A DNA stretch of 64,000 bases from Beijerinckiaceae bacterium (GCA_009773635.1 WSYC01000008.1:42778-106777), one strand, 5' to 3'; shown: positions 1 to 9,942, counted from the stretch's first letter. Notes: generated by a model from the letters alone, not told the origin. Translations and numbers: made by a program.

Positions 1-1
1 G

Positions 2-1381
2 ACGCGCGACATGTTTCTTGATTCCAAAGGCGATCCGGACCCCGCAAAGTCGCGGGACTCAGGGCTTTCGGTCGGCGTGCCCGGCACGGTGCGCGGCCTT
101 GCGCTCGCGCATGAGAAATACGGTTCGGGCAAATTCAGCCTCGCGCAACTCGTCGAACCGGCGGCAAAACTCGCCCGCGAGGGCATTCCTGTGGAGGATG
201 ACCTTGCGGACTCCTTGCCCGCAGCCGCGCCGAAGTTCGCGAAATTCCCGGCCTCGGCGGCAGTGTTCCTGCGCGATGGCAAGGCGCTTCGGCGCGGTGA
301 CACCTTCATCCAGCCTGATCTCGCGGTGACGCTGGAGGCCATCCGCCAACAGGGGCCGGATGCGTTCTACACCGGGCGGATCGCGACCCAGATCGCCCAG
401 GCCGTCCGCGATGCCGGCGGCGTGATGACCGAAGCCGACCTTGCGACCTACAGGCCGGCGCTGCGCGCCGCGGTTCGCGGCACGTATCGCGGCTACGACA
501 TCGCCTCGATGCCGCCGCCCTCCTCCGGCGGGGTGCATCTCATCCAGATCCTCAACATTCTCGAAGGCTATGACCTCAAGGCGATGGGGGCAGGCAGCGC
601 GGCAGCGCTCCATGTCATGGCGGAGGCGATGAAGCCCGCCTACGCGGATCGCGCGACGTTTCTGGGCGATCCCGACCGCGTGAAGGTGCCGGTGAAGGGG
701 CTGACGTCGAAGAAATACGCGGAGAGCCAGCGCGCCGCCATCTCGCTCGATCGGGCGCGCAAGGCCGAGGAGATCAAATCCGGCGACCCCCTTCCTTATG
801 AAAGCGACCAGACCACGCATTTCTCGGTTGTTGATGCCGAGGGCAATGCTGTCGCCAACACCTACACCCTCAATTTCTCCTACGGCATGGGCATGATCGC
901 GGCGGGAACCGGCGTGCTCATGAACAACGAGATGGACGATTTCTCCGCCAAGGCGGGTGCGCAGAACGCCTATGGTCTCGTCGGCGGAGACACGAATTCG
1001 GTCCATCCCGGCGCGCGGCCGCTCTCCTCGATGACGCCGACCTTCCTGTTCCGCGATGGCAAGCTCGTGCTGGTCACGGGTTCGCCCGGTGGCAGCCGGA
1101 TCATCACGACCGTGTTGCAGGTCGTCGTCAATGTCATCGACTTCGGCATGAACATCGCAGAAGCCGTGGCGGCGCCGCGCATCCACCACCAGTGGAAGCC
1201 GGATGCCATTGCTATCGAGACCGGTTTTTCGCCGGATACGCTGAAGATGCTGGTGGACAAGGGGCAGGCGGTGCGGCTCGGCACCACCAGCGGCTCGGCG
1301 AATTCGATCCTGCTCACCAAGGAGGGGATAACCGGCGCGTCCGATCCGCGCCAGCGTGGCACGGCGGCAGCCGGCTACTGA
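2..1381 (+). CDS. ggt: Gamma-glutamyltransferase, 5'-truncated by window edge
   Basis: Gamma-glutamyltransferase splits the gamma-glutamyl bond of glutathione and related peptides, usually in the periplasm. About 459 residues are visible and the frame is open to the left edge, so the start lies outside; the family is 530-590 residues long, so the signal peptide and the first 80-130 residues are missing. The N-terminal nucleophile motif TTHFSVVD follows the large-subunit region, with the autoprocessing/catalytic Thr about residue 268 counted from the Met codon at base 11. ARPLSSMTPT and TGSPGGSR, which line the substrate site, follow in the small-subunit part. All key residues appear intact. 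It converges on a DUF1223 gene. Confidence 0.93.
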   Translation, partial: TRDMFLDSKGDPDPAKSRDSGLSVGVPGTVRGLALAHEKYGSGKFSLAQLVEPAAKLAREGIPVEDDLADSLPAAAPKFAKFPASAAVFLRDGKALRRGDTFIQPDLAVTLEAIRQQGPDAFYTGRIATQIAQAVRDAGGVMTEADLATYRPALRAAVRGTYRGYDIASMPPPSSGGVHLIQILNILEGYDLKAMGAGSAAALHVMAEAMKPAYADRATFLGDPDRVKVPVKGLTSKKYAESQRAAISLDRARKAEEIKSGDPLPYESDQTTHFSVVDAEGNAVANTYTLNFSYGMGMIAAGTGVLMNNEMDDFSAKAGAQNAYGLVGGDTNSVHPGARPLSSMTPTFLFRDGKLVLVTGSPGGSRIITTVLQVVVNVIDFGMNIAEAVAAPRIHHQWKPDAIAIETGFSPDTLKMLVDKGQAVRLGTTSGSANSILLTKEGITGASDPRQRGTAAAGY

Positions 1382-1384
1382 GGC

Positions 1385-1414
1385 GATCAGGCCCGGATGC
1401 CATCCGGGCCGATC
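1385..1414. terminator. Perfect inverted repeat at convergent gene ends
   Basis: Ten-base arms (1390-1399 and 1401-1410) separated by one base, flanked by GATC on both sides, begin four bases after the ggt stop and run into the 3' end of the convergent DUF1223 gene. There is no T-run, so a terminator or transcript-end barrier role is inferred from position alone. Confidence 0.3.
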
Positions 1415-2139
1415 AGCGCGCCGGCGAGCACGCTCGCGGGCGCTTCCACCGAACCGATCTGGATCAGCAGCGCGAAGCCATCAGCGTTGTCGATGGCGAT
1501 ATCCTTGCGGGCAATCGAAACCTTCCGCTCGGGTCCGCCGACAGGGCCGAGATCGATCAGATCGCGGACAACATTGCCATAGGTGATCGTGCGGCCGGAA
1601 TTTTCACCGCGCCCGATCTGCACGATCTGGCGGGAGGTGATCGGCAGCAGCATCAACCGCGCGCGCTGCAGGGCGGCTTCCGGCACGAAAGCTGTTGCGT
1701 TCCAGCCGTCGCCGGCCTTCTCGACGGCAAGACCACTGCCGGTCGGCTTGGTGGTCGACGCCTTCAGGCGCCCGATGGCCTTGATGTCCGACCCCACGCA
1801 ATGCGCAGTGCCGTTGACGATGGTCTGCGGCGTGTAGACGCGCTTGCCCGCCACCATCGCCGCATAGGCGCGTTGACGCCGGGTGAAAGCCGGCTTGGCA
1901 AGCGTATCCTTCCACCCGAGGTAATCCCAGATCTCGACGGGATAGGTGAGCGGGATCATGTCCCGCTGCTTCGCCAGCTCCAGCATGAGGGCATCCGCCG
2001 GGGGGCACGAGGAGCAGCCCTGGCTCGTGAATAGCTCGACGATCGTCGGGCTGCCCTCGAAAGATTGGGCGCGCGCGGCTGCCGGCGCAAAAAGCGCTCC
2101 AAGGGACAGGGCCGAGAAGGTGCGACGTGTGAGTGACAT
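1387..2139 (-). CDS. DUF1223 thioredoxin-fold secreted protein
   Basis: A 250-residue protein of the DUF1223 family, which has a thioredoxin-like fold and no settled function. The N-terminus (TRRTFSALSLGALFAPAAARAQ) resembles a Tat or Sec signal ending near residue 25. The family hallmark VELFTSQGCSSCPPAD follows near residues 33-48, with the CSSC pair that could be redox active, and IWDYLGWKDTLAKP further on. Length and motifs match complete family members. The gene stands alone, convergent with ggt and downstream of the aconitase terminator. A role in periplasmic thiol chemistry is inference. Confidence 0.88.
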   Translation of the reverse strand: MSLTRRTFSALSLGALFAPAAARAQSFEGSPTIVELFTSQGCSSCPPADALMLELAKQRDMIPLTYPVEIWDYLGWKDTLAKPAFTRRQRAYAAMVAGKRVYTPQTIVNGTAHCVGSDIKAIGRLKASTTKPTGSGLAVEKAGDGWNATAFVPEAALQRARLMLLPITSRQIVQIGRGENSGRTITYGNVVRDLIDLGPVGGPERKVSIARKDIAIDNADGFALLIQIGSVEAPASVLAGALIGPDGIRA

Positions 2140-2245
2140 GGTGATGGTTCTACCCGAAACTGATTTCGAATTTCATCCAATCCGTTTTGCAGATCAATGA
2201 CCAATCACAAGCCGGTGTAATCGACCCGACGCAGGATAGCGCCAT

Positions 2246-2275
2246 AAAAAACGCCGCGGGAGGACCCCCGCGGCG
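2246..2275 (-). terminator. Rho-independent terminator of acnA
   Basis: On the minus strand a 9-bp GC stem (2252-2260 paired with 2267-2275, 6-base loop) is followed by a run of six T (A-run at 2246-2251 on the plus strand). It lies 26 bases after the acnA stop and separates it from the DUF1223 gene. Confidence 0.85.
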
Positions 2276-2300
2276 CCGTCTTGTCGATGTTGCTTCGGTG

Positions 2301-4997
2301 TCAGCTGGCGAGCTGGCGCAGCACATAATGCAGGATGCCACCGTTCTTGTAGTACTCGATCTCGTCGAGCGTATCGATGCGGCAAAGCAGCGGCACGTCG
2401 AACGAGGAGCCGTCGGCGCGGGTGATGGTGGCCTTCATCTTCGAGCGCGGCGCAACCGAGGTCAGCCCCTCGATCGAGACGGTTTCATCGCCCTTCAGGC
2501 CGAGCGTCTGCCAGGAAGTGCCCTCTTCGAAGGTGAAGGGGACAATGCCCATGCCGACAAGGTTCGAGCGGTGGATACGCTCGAAGCTCTGCGCGATCAC
2601 GGCCTTGACGCCCAGCAGCATCGTGCCCTTCGCCGCCCAGTCACGGCTCGAGCCGTTACCGTATTCGACACCTGCGAAGACGACCAACGGAACCTGCTCG
2701 GCCTCGTAACGCATTGCGGCATCGTAGATGAACATCTTCTCGCCCGAGGGCTGGTGGATGGCGTAGCCGCCTTCCGGGGTGTTGCCATCGGCGTCCTTCA
2801 CCACGAAGTTCTTGATGCGGATATTGGCGAAGGTGCCGCGCATCATCACTTCATGGTTGCCGCGGCGCGTGCCGTACTGGTTGAAGTCGGCCGGGCGCAC
2901 CTGCCGCTCCAAGAGGTAGGCACCCGCCGGCGAGGCCGCCTTGATCGAGCCGGCCGGGGAGATGTGGTCGGTCGTGATCTTGTCGCCAAAGAGCGCGAGG
3001 ATGCGGGCGCCCTTGAGGTTGGTGACCGGTTTGGGCGTCTTGGTGATCGTGGTGAAATACGGCGGGTTCTGAACGTAGGTCGAGCCGGAATTCCACGCGT
3101 AAGTCTGGCCGGTCGAGGTCTTGACCCCCTGCCAGCGCGCATCGCCCTTGAACACATCTGCGTATTTCGAGGCGAAGAGTTCGCGGGTGACGTTTTTCTT
3201 GATGTAATCCTGGATTTCCTTCGAGGAGGGCCAGATATCCTTGAGGTAGACGGGCTGGCCGTCCGAACCCATGCCGAGCGGCTCCTTGGTGATGTCCCGC
3301 GTCACGGAGCCCGCGAGCGCATAGGCCACAACCAGCGGCGGGGACGCGAGATAGTTCGCCTGCACATCCGGCGAGACGCGACCTTCGAAGTTGCGGTTGC
3401 CCGAGAGCACGGCGGCGGCAATGAGGCCGTTGTCGTTGATCGCCTTCGAGATTTCAGCCGGCAGCGGGCCGGAGTTGCCGATGCAGGTTGTGCAGCCGAA
3501 GCCGACGAGGTTGAAGCCGAGGGCATCAAGTTCCTTCTGCAAGCCGGCGTTCTCGAGGTATTCCGCGACGACCTGAGATCCCGGAGCGAGTGAGGTCTTC
3601 ACCCACGGCTTGGCCTTCAAACCCTTGGCATTGGCGTTGCGGGCGAGCAGACCGGCCGCAATCAGCACCGAGGGGTTCGAGGTATTGGTGCAGGAGGTGA
3701 TCGCTGCAATCGCGACATCGCCATGGCGCAGTTCGAAATCACGGCCTTCGACCTGAACCTTGCGGCCCTCATCGCCGGCCTTCTTGAACTCGCCCGAGAG
3801 CGCGGTCGCGAACCCTGCAGCGATATCGGTCAGCGCAACACGGCCCTCCGGGCGCTTCGGGCCGGCCATCGACGGCAGGACGGTGGTGAGGTCGAGGCTG
3901 AGCGTATCCGTGAACACCGGGTTGGCGGCACCCTTCTCGCGGAACAGGCCCTGCGCCTTGCAATAGGCATCCGTCAGCGCCACGCGATCGGCCTCGCGGC
4001 CGGTTTCGCGCAGGTAATTCACGGTTTCGGCGTCGCAGGGGAAGAAGCCGCAGGTCGCGCCGTATTCCGGGCCCATGTTGGCGATCGTCGCGCGGTCCGA
4101 GAGCGAGAGCGCATCAAGGCCGGGGCCGTAGAATTCGACGAACTTGCCGACAACGCCCTTCTTGCGCAGCATCTGCGTCACGGTCAGCACGAGATCGGTC
4201 GCGGTGACGCCCTCGTTCAGCTTGCCGGAGAGCTCGAAGCCGATGACTTCGGGGAGCAGCATCGACTGCGGCTGCCCGAGCATCGCGGCTTCCGCCTCGA
4301 TGCCACCAACACCCCAGCCGAGCACCGCAAGGCCGTTGACCATGGTGGTGTGGCTGTCAGTGCCGACGACGGTATCCGGATAGGCCAAGGTGGAACCGTC
4401 GGTATCGCGCTTGGTCCAGACGGTCTGGGCGAGATATTCGACGTTGACCTGATGGCAGATACCGGTGCCCGGCGGCACGACGCGGAAGTTCGCGAACGCG
4501 CCCTGACCCCATTTCAGGAAGTTGTAGCGCTCCATGTTGCGCTCGTATTCGAGCTCCACGTTGCGATCGAAGGCCTTGGGCGAGCCGAATTCATCGACGA
4601 TAACCGAGTGGTCGATCACGAGATCGACCGGCACCAGCGGGTTGATCTTGTTGGGATCACCGCCGAGCGTGTTCATGCCGTCACGCATCGCGGCGAGGTC
4701 GACGACCGCCGGAACGCCGGTGAAATCCTGCATCAGCACGCGGGCCGGGCGGAAGCCGATTTCCTTCTCGGCCTTGCCCTTGTTGTCGAGCCAGGCGGAG
4801 ACAGCCTCGATGTCCGCCTTGGTGACCGTGCGGCCGTCTTCATTGCGCAGGAGGTTCTCGAGCAGCACCTTCATCGAATAGGGAAGCTGCGAGACGCCCT
4901 TCAGGCCATTCTTCTCTGCATCGGGGAGCGAATAATAGGTATAGGTCTTGCCATTGACCTTGAGGTCCTTGCGGCATTTGAAGCTGTCGAGCGACAT
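2301..4997 (-). CDS. acnA: Aconitate hydratase A
   Basis: This 898-residue enzyme interconverts citrate and isocitrate in the TCA cycle in the cytoplasm. Length and architecture match the AcnA/IRP1 type. The three [4Fe-4S] cysteine ligands are visible: one in SCTNTSNP near residue 435 and two in [14 protein letters not shown] near residues 500-503. The [10 protein letters not shown] substrate-site motif is near residue 210, and the swivel domain begins after residue 660 ([15 protein letters not shown]). A strong terminator follows. It diverges from the ccm operon across 4998-5289. Long open frames on the opposite strand are codon-bias shadows of this gene. Confidence 0.97.
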   Translation of the reverse strand: MSLDSFKCRKDLKVNGKTYTYYSLPDAEKNGLKGVSQLPYSMKVLLENLLRNEDGRTVTKADIEAVSAWLDNKGKAEKEIGFRPARVLMQDFTGVPAVVDLAAMRDGMNTLGGDPNKINPLVPVDLVIDHSVIVDEFGSPKAFDRNVELEYERNMERYNFLKWGQGAFANFRVVPPGTGICHQVNVEYLAQTVWTKRDTDGSTLAYPDTVVGTDSHTTMVNGLAVLGWGVGGIEAEAAMLGQPQSMLLPEVIGFELSGKLNEGVTATDLVLTVTQMLRKKGVVGKFVEFYGPGLDALSLSDRATIANMGPEYGATCGFFPCDAETVNYLRETGREADRVALTDAYCKAQGLFREKGAANPVFTDTLSLDLTTVLPSMAGPKRPEGRVALTDIAAGFATALSGEFKKAGDEGRKVQVEGRDFELRHGDVAIAAITSCTNTSNPSVLIAAGLLARNANAKGLKAKPWVKTSLAPGSQVVAEYLENAGLQKELDALGFNLVGFGCTTCIGNSGPLPAEISKAINDNGLIAAAVLSGNRNFEGRVSPDVQANYLASPPLVVAYALAGSVTRDITKEPLGMGSDGQPVYLKDIWPSSKEIQDYIKKNVTRELFASKYADVFKGDARWQGVKTSTGQTYAWNSGSTYVQNPPYFTTITKTPKPVTNLKGARILALFGDKITTDHISPAGSIKAASPAGAYLLERQVRPADFNQYGTRRGNHEVMMRGTFANIRIKNFVVKDADGNTPEGGYAIHQPSGEKMFIYDAAMRYEAEQVPLVVFAGVEYGNGSSRDWAAKGTMLLGVKAVIAQSFERIHRSNLVGMGIVPFTFEEGTSWQTLGLKGDETVSIEGLTSVAPRSKMKATITRADGSSFDVPLLCRIDTLDEIEYYKNGGILHYVLRQLAS

Positions 4998-5289
4998 CGC
5001 GCGAATTCCTTGAAAAGGGTTACGTTCGGGGTGGCCGGGGCAGCCAAGTCAACCTCGGGAGGCATGGAGTTGGACCATGACCCAGAGCGCGCTTCTTTCT
5101 GGCCGGAGCCGGAAGGCGTTCGCGTGCGCCGCCCGGGTGTGCCCGGACCCCGCGCTTAACCCAAGCGCGCGACGCAGTTGAGCGCTCTATAGATCATTTC
5201 TAAATTTCCCGCTACACGCCGATAGAGTGAAGATGCTCAATCCGGCGTGAAAATAATCGCGCGTTGGCGGATGATCGTCCCGGGTGAGT

Positions 5290-5946
5290 ATGAAACGGAA
5301 GAGCAGCGTGAACGGCACCAGCTTCCCCCATGCCGGAGAAATGCGGCTTGAGGCGCGTAACCTCATGATCCGGCGCGGCTATCGGCTGCTGTTCGAGGGG
5401 CTCGATCTTGATCTCGCGGCGGGCGAGGTCCTCCAGCTCACCGGGCCGAATGGCTCCGGCAAATCGACGCTGATGCGCATTCTCGCCGGGTTTTCGCAGG
5501 CCGATGCCGGCACGATCCGCTGGCCCGGGCTTGAAGAAGATGATGAGCCCGCCAATGCGCTGCATTACCATGGCCATCGCGAGGGCCTGCGCGAGGCGCT
5601 GACACCGGCTGAGAATCTTGCCTTCGCCGCCGGGCTCCTTGGCGGCGATGCCGGGTCCATTCCCGATGCCCTCGATGCGCTCGATGTCGGCCCGCTGGCA
5701 GATCTACCGGTGCAAGTGCTCTCGGCGGGGCAGCGCCGCCGCGTCGCGCTGGCGCGGCTGCTGGTCGCGCCGCGTCCGGTCTGGCTGCTCGACGAGCCGC
5801 TCGCCGCGCTCGATACCGCCGGGCAGGCGCTTGTCGGGCGGTTGCTGGCGGAACATGCGGCCGCAGGCGGTATGGCCATTGTCGCGACGCACCAGCCGCT
5901 GGGGATCGATGTCCGTCATCTGGCGCTTGGGGGCATCCCTTCATGA
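5290..5946 (+). CDS. ccmA: Heme exporter ATP-binding protein CcmA
   Basis: ATPase subunit of the CcmABCD complex, which handles heme delivery and release of holo-CcmE in cytochrome c maturation. It has an ABC Walker A (GPNGSGKST), the signature region LSAGQRRRVALARLL, and Walker B WLLDEPLAALD. It is about 200-220 residues, short as usual for CcmA. The start is uncertain: GTG 5284, ATG 5290 or ATG 5341; the conserved domain begins at MRLEARNL (5341), and none has a good ribosome binding site. The stop overlaps the ccmB start (ATGA). Confidence 0.93.
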   Translation: MKRKSSVNGTSFPHAGEMRLEARNLMIRRGYRLLFEGLDLDLAAGEVLQLTGPNGSGKSTLMRILAGFSQADAGTIRWPGLEEDDEPANALHYHGHREGLREALTPAENLAFAAGLLGGDAGSIPDALDALDVGPLADLPVQVLSAGQRRRVALARLLVAPRPVWLLDEPLAALDTAGQALVGRLLAEHAAAGGMAIVATHQPLGIDVRHLALGGIPS

Positions 5947-6608
5947 GCGCTATTCTTGCCGTGATCCGCCGTGAATTGACGCTCGCTCGCCGTATCGGCG
6001 CCGGTGTCGAGCTTGGCATCGTTTTTTTCCTCATCCTGATTTCAGTGGTGCCGTTCGCCATAGGCGCCGACCAGAAGCTCATTGGCCGCATCGCCCCGGC
6101 GCTGTTGTGGCTCGCGGCGCTGCTCGCGACCCTGCTCGGGCTTGATCGGTTGCTTCAGGCGGATGAGGAGGACGGGATCGTCGATCACCTCCAGCTGGCT
6201 GAGACGCCGTTGATGCTGGTGCTGGCCGCGAAGGCACTGGCGCACTGGCTGGTAACGGGCCTGCCGCTCAGCCTCGTCGCACCGCTGCTTGGGCTGATGC
6301 TGGCGATCGAGCCGCAGGCGATGCTGCCGCTGTCGATCTCGCTGCTGATCGGCACACCGGCGCTGACGTTGATCGGGCTCATCGGGGCGTCGCTCACGGT
6401 CAGCCTCAAGCGCGGCGGCTTGTTGCTTTCGGTACTCGTGCTGCCGCTCTCGATCCCGACGCTGATCTTCGGCGCCACCGTAGTCAAGGAAGCCGCCGCC
6501 GGGCGCGCATATTCCACCCCGCTGATGCTGCTCGCCGGTGTCAGCCTGATCATGCTGGTCGTCGCGCCGCTCGCGGCGGCGGGTGCCCTCAGGTTCGCGC
6601 GGAATTGA
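5943..6608 (+). CDS. ccmB: Heme exporter membrane protein CcmB
   Basis: A 221-residue inner-membrane protein of the CcmABCD heme-handling complex. It is strongly hydrophobic with about six predicted membrane segments, starting near residues 20-40 and ending in LIMLVVAPLAAAGALRFA. The segment LDRLLQADEEDGIVDHLQL is characteristic of CcmB, lying just after the second membrane helix. The start overlaps ccmA by four bases, indicating translational coupling; 95 bases separate its stop from ccmC. Confidence 0.93.
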   Translation: MSAILAVIRRELTLARRIGAGVELGIVFFLILISVVPFAIGADQKLIGRIAPALLWLAALLATLLGLDRLLQADEEDGIVDHLQLAETPLMLVLAAKALAHWLVTGLPLSLVAPLLGLMLAIEPQAMLPLSISLLIGTPALTLIGLIGASLTVSLKRGGLLLSVLVLPLSIPTLIFGATVVKEAAAGRAYSTPLMLLAGVSLIMLVVAPLAAAGALRFARN

Positions 6609-6703
6609 ACACCCATGACCGCTGATTTGATCGATCGTATTTGCGAAGGCGGGGCGTATGCCCTATTTCATCGCGCGAAGCTTCCCATTCCGGCAGGAAC
6701 CTG

Positions 6704-7474
6704 ATGGAAACCGCCCCCAAACCGTCGCTCTGGCTCCGCCTTGCCAACCCTGCCGCCTTCAACGCGCTGGCGAATGTGCTGCTCTGGCCTTTGATTGTCG
6801 GCACGATCGCGGCCTTCGGCTATGGGCTCTATGGCGCGTTCATGACCTCGCCGGCGGATTACCAGCAGGGTGAAACCGTCCGCATCATGTATATCCACGT
6901 GCCGGCGGCCTGGCTGTCGCTGTTCGTCTACGCGGGCATGGCTGTCTCGGCGCTGGGCACGCTGGTGTTCCGCCACCCGATGGCGGATGTCGCGCAGAAG
7001 GCCGCCGCCCCTGTTGGCGCGGGTTTCACACTCATCTGCCTCCTCACCGGCTCCTTCTGGGGCAAGCCGATGTGGGGGACGTGGTGGGAGTGGGACGCGC
7101 GGCTGACCTCGGTCCTGATCCTGTTCCTGATCTACCTCGGCATCATCGCGCTCTGGCGGGCGATCGACGAGCCGCAGCGTGGGGCGCGGGCGGTCGCGAT
7201 CATGACGCTTGTCGGTGCGGTCAACCTGCCGATCATCAAATTCTCGGTCGATTGGTGGTACACGCTGCATCAACCGGCGTCCGTGTTCCGCATGGGCGGG
7301 CCGACGATCGACAGGGCGATGCTGACGCCGCTCTTCGTGATGGGGCTCGCCTATCTCCTGCTCTACCTCGTGCTGCTGATCGTCCGCATGAAAACCGAGC
7401 TGATGGTCCGGCGTATCGAGCGGCTCCAGATCGTCGCGGCGGACAAACAGGCGCGTCAGGGAGGCTCGCGATGA
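6704..7474 (+). CDS. ccmC: Heme transporter CcmC
   Basis: CcmC binds heme at the periplasmic face and passes it to the chaperone CcmE. The 256-residue product carries the tryptophan-rich WWD-type motif (WGTWWEWDARLTS, about residues 125-137) and conserved periplasmic histidines in IMYIHVPAAW and WYTLHQPASV. I place the start at ATG 6704, preceded by AGGAAC, rather than at an in-frame upstream codon at 6641 that would add 21 basic, poorly conserved residues. The stop overlaps ccmD by four bases. Confidence 0.95.
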   Translation: METAPKPSLWLRLANPAAFNALANVLLWPLIVGTIAAFGYGLYGAFMTSPADYQQGETVRIMYIHVPAAWLSLFVYAGMAVSALGTLVFRHPMADVAQKAAAPVGAGFTLICLLTGSFWGKPMWGTWWEWDARLTSVLILFLIYLGIIALWRAIDEPQRGARAVAIMTLVGAVNLPIIKFSVDWWYTLHQPASVFRMGGPTIDRAMLTPLFVMGLAYLLLYLVLLIVRMKTELMVRRIERLQIVAADKQARQGGSR

Positions 7475-7641
7475 TCGATCTTGGCCCGCATGCCGACTAT
7501 ATCGTCGCGTCCTACGCCGCCGCCGGGCTGGTGCTCGGCTTGCTGATCGGCGCGAGCGTGCTGGCGAACCTGGCTGCCGCGAGGCGGCTGGCGGCGCTTG
7601 AGGCGCGGGAAGCCTCCAAGCCGGCGGCGGCAAAACAATGA
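7471..7641 (+). CDS. ccmD: Heme exporter accessory protein CcmD
   Basis: A 56-residue membrane peptide with one hydrophobic segment (IVASYAAAGLVLGLLIGASV) and a short basic/alanine-rich cytoplasmic tail, which is the standard CcmD form. CcmD is needed to release holo-CcmE from CcmABC. It overlaps ccmC at its start and ccmG at its stop (ATGA at both ends), so the reading is supported mainly by position. It is easily missed because of its length. Confidence 0.88.
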   Translation: MIDLGPHADYIVASYAAAGLVLGLLIGASVLANLAAARRLAALEAREASKPAAAKQ

Positions 7642-8204
7642 ACGCCCCCGCCCCCCGACGGCGCAGCCTTGTTGCTTGGCTGCCGCTGGCGCTGTTTGCG
7701 GCGCTGGTCGCGGTGTTTCTGGTGCGGCTCTATTCGGGCGATCCGTCGAAGCTGCCCTCGGCGCTGCTGGGCAAACCGGTGCCGGTGTTCACGCTGCCAC
7801 CGGTCGAGGGCGCGAGCCAGCCCGGCTTCTCGAATGATGATCTCGCCAAGGGCAAGGTCAGCCTCGTCAATGTCTTCGCGTCCTGGTGCGCGCCCTGTCA
7901 TCAGGAGCACCCGTTGCTGATGGCGCTGGCGAAGGATCCGCGGTTCCAGATCCTCGGCATCAACCAGAAGGACAAGGCCGAGAACGCCCGGCGCTTTCTC
8001 GGACGGCTCGGCAATCCCTACACTGCCGTCGGCGCGGATGCCGATGGTCGCATCTCCATCGAATGGGGGGTTTATGGCGTGCCGGAAACTTTCGTCGTCA
8101 CCGGCGACGGGCGGATCGCCTACAAGCACGTCGGCCCGCTGACGGAAGAGTCGATCCGTGACAAACTGATCCCGGAAATCGAGAAGGCACTGGCCGGGAA
8201 ATAA
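7638..8204 (+). CDS. ccmG: Thiol:disulfide oxidoreductase CcmG/DsbE
   Basis: A membrane-anchored periplasmic thioredoxin that reduces apocytochrome c cysteines before heme ligation. The 188 residues contain an N-terminal anchor (SLVAWLPLALFAALVAVFLV) and a redox motif WCAPC at about residues 83-87. The CcmG acidic-site region (INQKDKAENARRF) follows, then the cis-proline YGVPETFVV. It ends the ccmABCDG operon. The partner genes ccmE, ccmF and ccmH are not in the window and must lie elsewhere. Confidence 0.95.
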   Translation: MNAPAPRRRSLVAWLPLALFAALVAVFLVRLYSGDPSKLPSALLGKPVPVFTLPPVEGASQPGFSNDDLAKGKVSLVNVFASWCAPCHQEHPLLMALAKDPRFQILGINQKDKAENARRFLGRLGNPYTAVGADADGRISIEWGVYGVPETFVVTGDGRIAYKHVGPLTEESIRDKLIPEIEKALAGK

Positions 8205-8215
8205 ATCCCGCCTTG

Positions 8216-8495
8216 CCGATTATTCCTTCTTCCCCTCGGGGTCGAAGCCGTGGCGCATCATCATCGGCAACAGGCTTTCGCGCAAAAGTGGGAACCGGTT
8301 TTGCGGCCGAAAGCCGTAAAAAGAATCGCCGGTTATTCCTTCTTCCCCTCGGGGTCGAACCCGTGGCGCATCATCATCGGCAACAGGCTTTCGCGCAAAA
8401 GTGGGAACCGGTTTTGTGGCCGAAAGCCGCAGAAAAGAATCGCCGGTTATTCCTTCTTCCCCTCGGGGTCGAACCCGTGACGCATCATCATCGGC
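8216..8495. repeat. 113/114-bp tandem repeat containing the yciB 3' end and a REP-like palindrome
   Basis: Two near-identical units (8216-8328 and 8329-8442) are followed by a partial third (8443-8495) that is the real 3' end of yciB. Each unit starts with the last ~50 bases of yciB (14-15 codons plus stop) and then carries about 60 bases that include CGCAAAA...AACCGGTT...TTTTG, a palindrome type common between genes in Hyphomicrobiales. The two full units differ at only a few bases, so the duplication looks recent. It fills the gap between the convergent ccmG and yciB. Confidence 0.9.
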
Positions 8496-9094
8496 GTCTG
8501 CGCCAGCGTGAAGAGAATGGTCAGCGGCATGATGCCCCAGACCTTGAACGCGACCCAGAAATCGGTCGTCTGCGTGCGCCAGATGACCTCGTTGAGGCCG
8601 GCAAGCACGAAGAAGAACACGCCCCAGCGGAAGGTGAGCTTCTTCCAGCCTTCGGGATCGAGATGGAACACGCTGCCAAGCACGTAGGGCAGCAGCGGCT
8701 TGCCGAAAGCGAGCCCGCCAAGCAGCACCGCCCCGAACAGCGAATTGACGATCGTCGGCTTCAGTTTGATGAAGAGATCATCCTGCAGGATCAGCGTCAG
8801 TGAGCCGAAGACCAGCACAACCGCGCCCGTCACCAGCGGCATGATCGGCAGCTTGCGGTGCAGGAACCACGCGATGCCGAGCGAGACCAGCATCGCGGCC
8901 ATGAACACGGCGGTTGCGATCAGGATCGGCGCTTTGGGCGACGACACGAGCTCCTGCCCGAAAATCGCTCCCACCGCCGGCTTGAACCATTCCGGCCGTG
9001 AATTGGCCGCGAAGAAGAGAACCAGTGGCCCCATTTCAAGCGCGAGCTTGGCGAAGGGGTTCTGCTGCGGCGGGGAGGCGGGTTCGGTGGTCAT
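8447..9094 (-). CDS. yciB: Inner membrane-spanning protein YciB (septation protein A family)
   Basis: A 215-residue inner-membrane protein of the YciB/IspZ family, linked to septation and envelope upkeep. Family marks are [20 protein letters not shown] near the N-terminus, then [21 protein letters not shown] and [20 protein letters not shown]; about five membrane segments are visible. I place the start at the ATG near 9094 (MTTEPASP); a TTG 33 codons upstream would add a tail without family features. Copies of the 3' end are repeated downstream. It converges with the ccm operon. Confidence 0.92.
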   Translation of the reverse strand: MTTEPASPPQQNPFAKLALEMGPLVLFFAANSRPEWFKPAVGAIFGQELVSSPKAPILIATAVFMAAMLVSLGIAWFLHRKLPIMPLVTGAVVLVFGSLTLILQDDLFIKLKPTIVNSLFGAVLLGGLAFGKPLLPYVLGSVFHLDPEGWKKLTFRWGVFFFVLAGLNEVIWRTQTTDFWVAFKVWGIMPLTILFTLAQTPMMMRHGFDPEGKKE

Positions 9095-9243
9095 GGTCAA
9101 AAAGCTTCCTGACAAACAGGTTTGATGGCTGATGCCCTTGCTGTCAGAGACCTTTGCGGAAGGGCCTCGAAGCGCTAGGACTGTGAAATCCAATTCGCGC
9201 GATACCCCGTTCGCGCGTCATCCACAATCCCGGAGTTGATGCC

Positions 9244-9942
9244 ATGGTGCCTGCCGTTCCCGTTCTCGAGCCCCGCCCGAGCCTTGCCATCGTGGGGTCG
9301 GCGGCGCGCTTTCCCGTGCGGCGCGCCTTCTGCATCGGCCGGAATTATGCCGCGCACGCACTCGAAATGGGCGGTAACCCCGATCGCGAGCCGCCGTTCT
9401 TCTTCATGAAGCTCGCCGAAGCAATCCAGCCGATCGAGAACAGCGCGGAAACCCCGCTCGCCTACCCCGCGATGACCTCGGACTATCACCACGAGGTGGA
9501 GCTGGTGGTCGCGCTTGCTTCGGGCGGCAAGGATATCGCCGAGAAGGATGCGATGAAGCACGTCTATGGCTTCGCGGCGGGCCTCGACATGACCCGGCGC
9601 GATCTTCAGGGCGAGGCCAAGAAGCTCGGCCGCCCCTGGGAAATCGCGAAATCGGCCGACGCCTCCGGCCCCGTCGGGCCGATCACGCCGGCTTCGGATG
9701 CGTTTTCGCTCAAGGGGAATATCCGCCTGACGGTGGATGGCAAAGTGCGGCAGGATGCCACGATGGCGGCGATGATCTGGTCCGTGCCCGAGCAGATCGC
9801 GATCCTCTCGCGCTATTTCGAGCTGAAGGCCGGCGATCTCATCTTCACCGGCACACCCGAGGGTGTCGCTGCCGTGACGCGCGGACAGGTGATGACGGTG
9901 GATATCGAAGGCGTGACGCCGATCACCGTCAGGCTGGTCTGA
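9244..9942 (+). CDS. Fumarylacetoacetate hydrolase-family protein
   Basis: A 232-residue single-domain member of the FAH fold (fumarylpyruvate hydrolase / acylpyruvase type). These metal-dependent enzymes cleave C-C bonds of 2-oxo acids or decarboxylate oxaloacetate. Metal-binding and catalytic regions are visible: CIGRNYAAHALEMG, a YHHEVELVVAL motif carrying two acidic ligands, FAAGLDMTRRDLQ, and a terminal ILSRYFELKAGDLIFTGTPEGV. The short form argues against a true tyrosine-pathway fumarylacetoacetase even though hmgA lies 12 kb away. The stop faces ftsY with one base between. Confidence 0.9.
   Translation: MVPAVPVLEPRPSLAIVGSAARFPVRRAFCIGRNYAAHALEMGGNPDREPPFFFMKLAEAIQPIENSAETPLAYPAMTSDYHHEVELVVALASGGKDIAEKDAMKHVYGFAAGLDMTRRDLQGEAKKLGRPWEIAKSADASGPVGPITPASDAFSLKGNIRLTVDGKVRQDATMAAMIWSVPEQIAILSRYFELKAGDLIFTGTPEGVAAVTRGQVMTVDIEGVTPITVRLV

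Noticed and set aside
59..1189. Minus-strand open frame opposite ggt
   Set aside because: Arg/Gly/Asp-rich shadow of a clear GGT reading.
2187..3593. Plus-strand open frame of 468 codons opposite the acnA 3' half
   Set aside because: No recognisable family, no start signal, and it overlaps a strong terminator of acnA.
3723..5159. Long plus-strand open frame (478 codons) opposite acnA
   Set aside because: It lies entirely antisense to aconitase, has no domain, and reflects the GC-rich codon pattern of the real gene.
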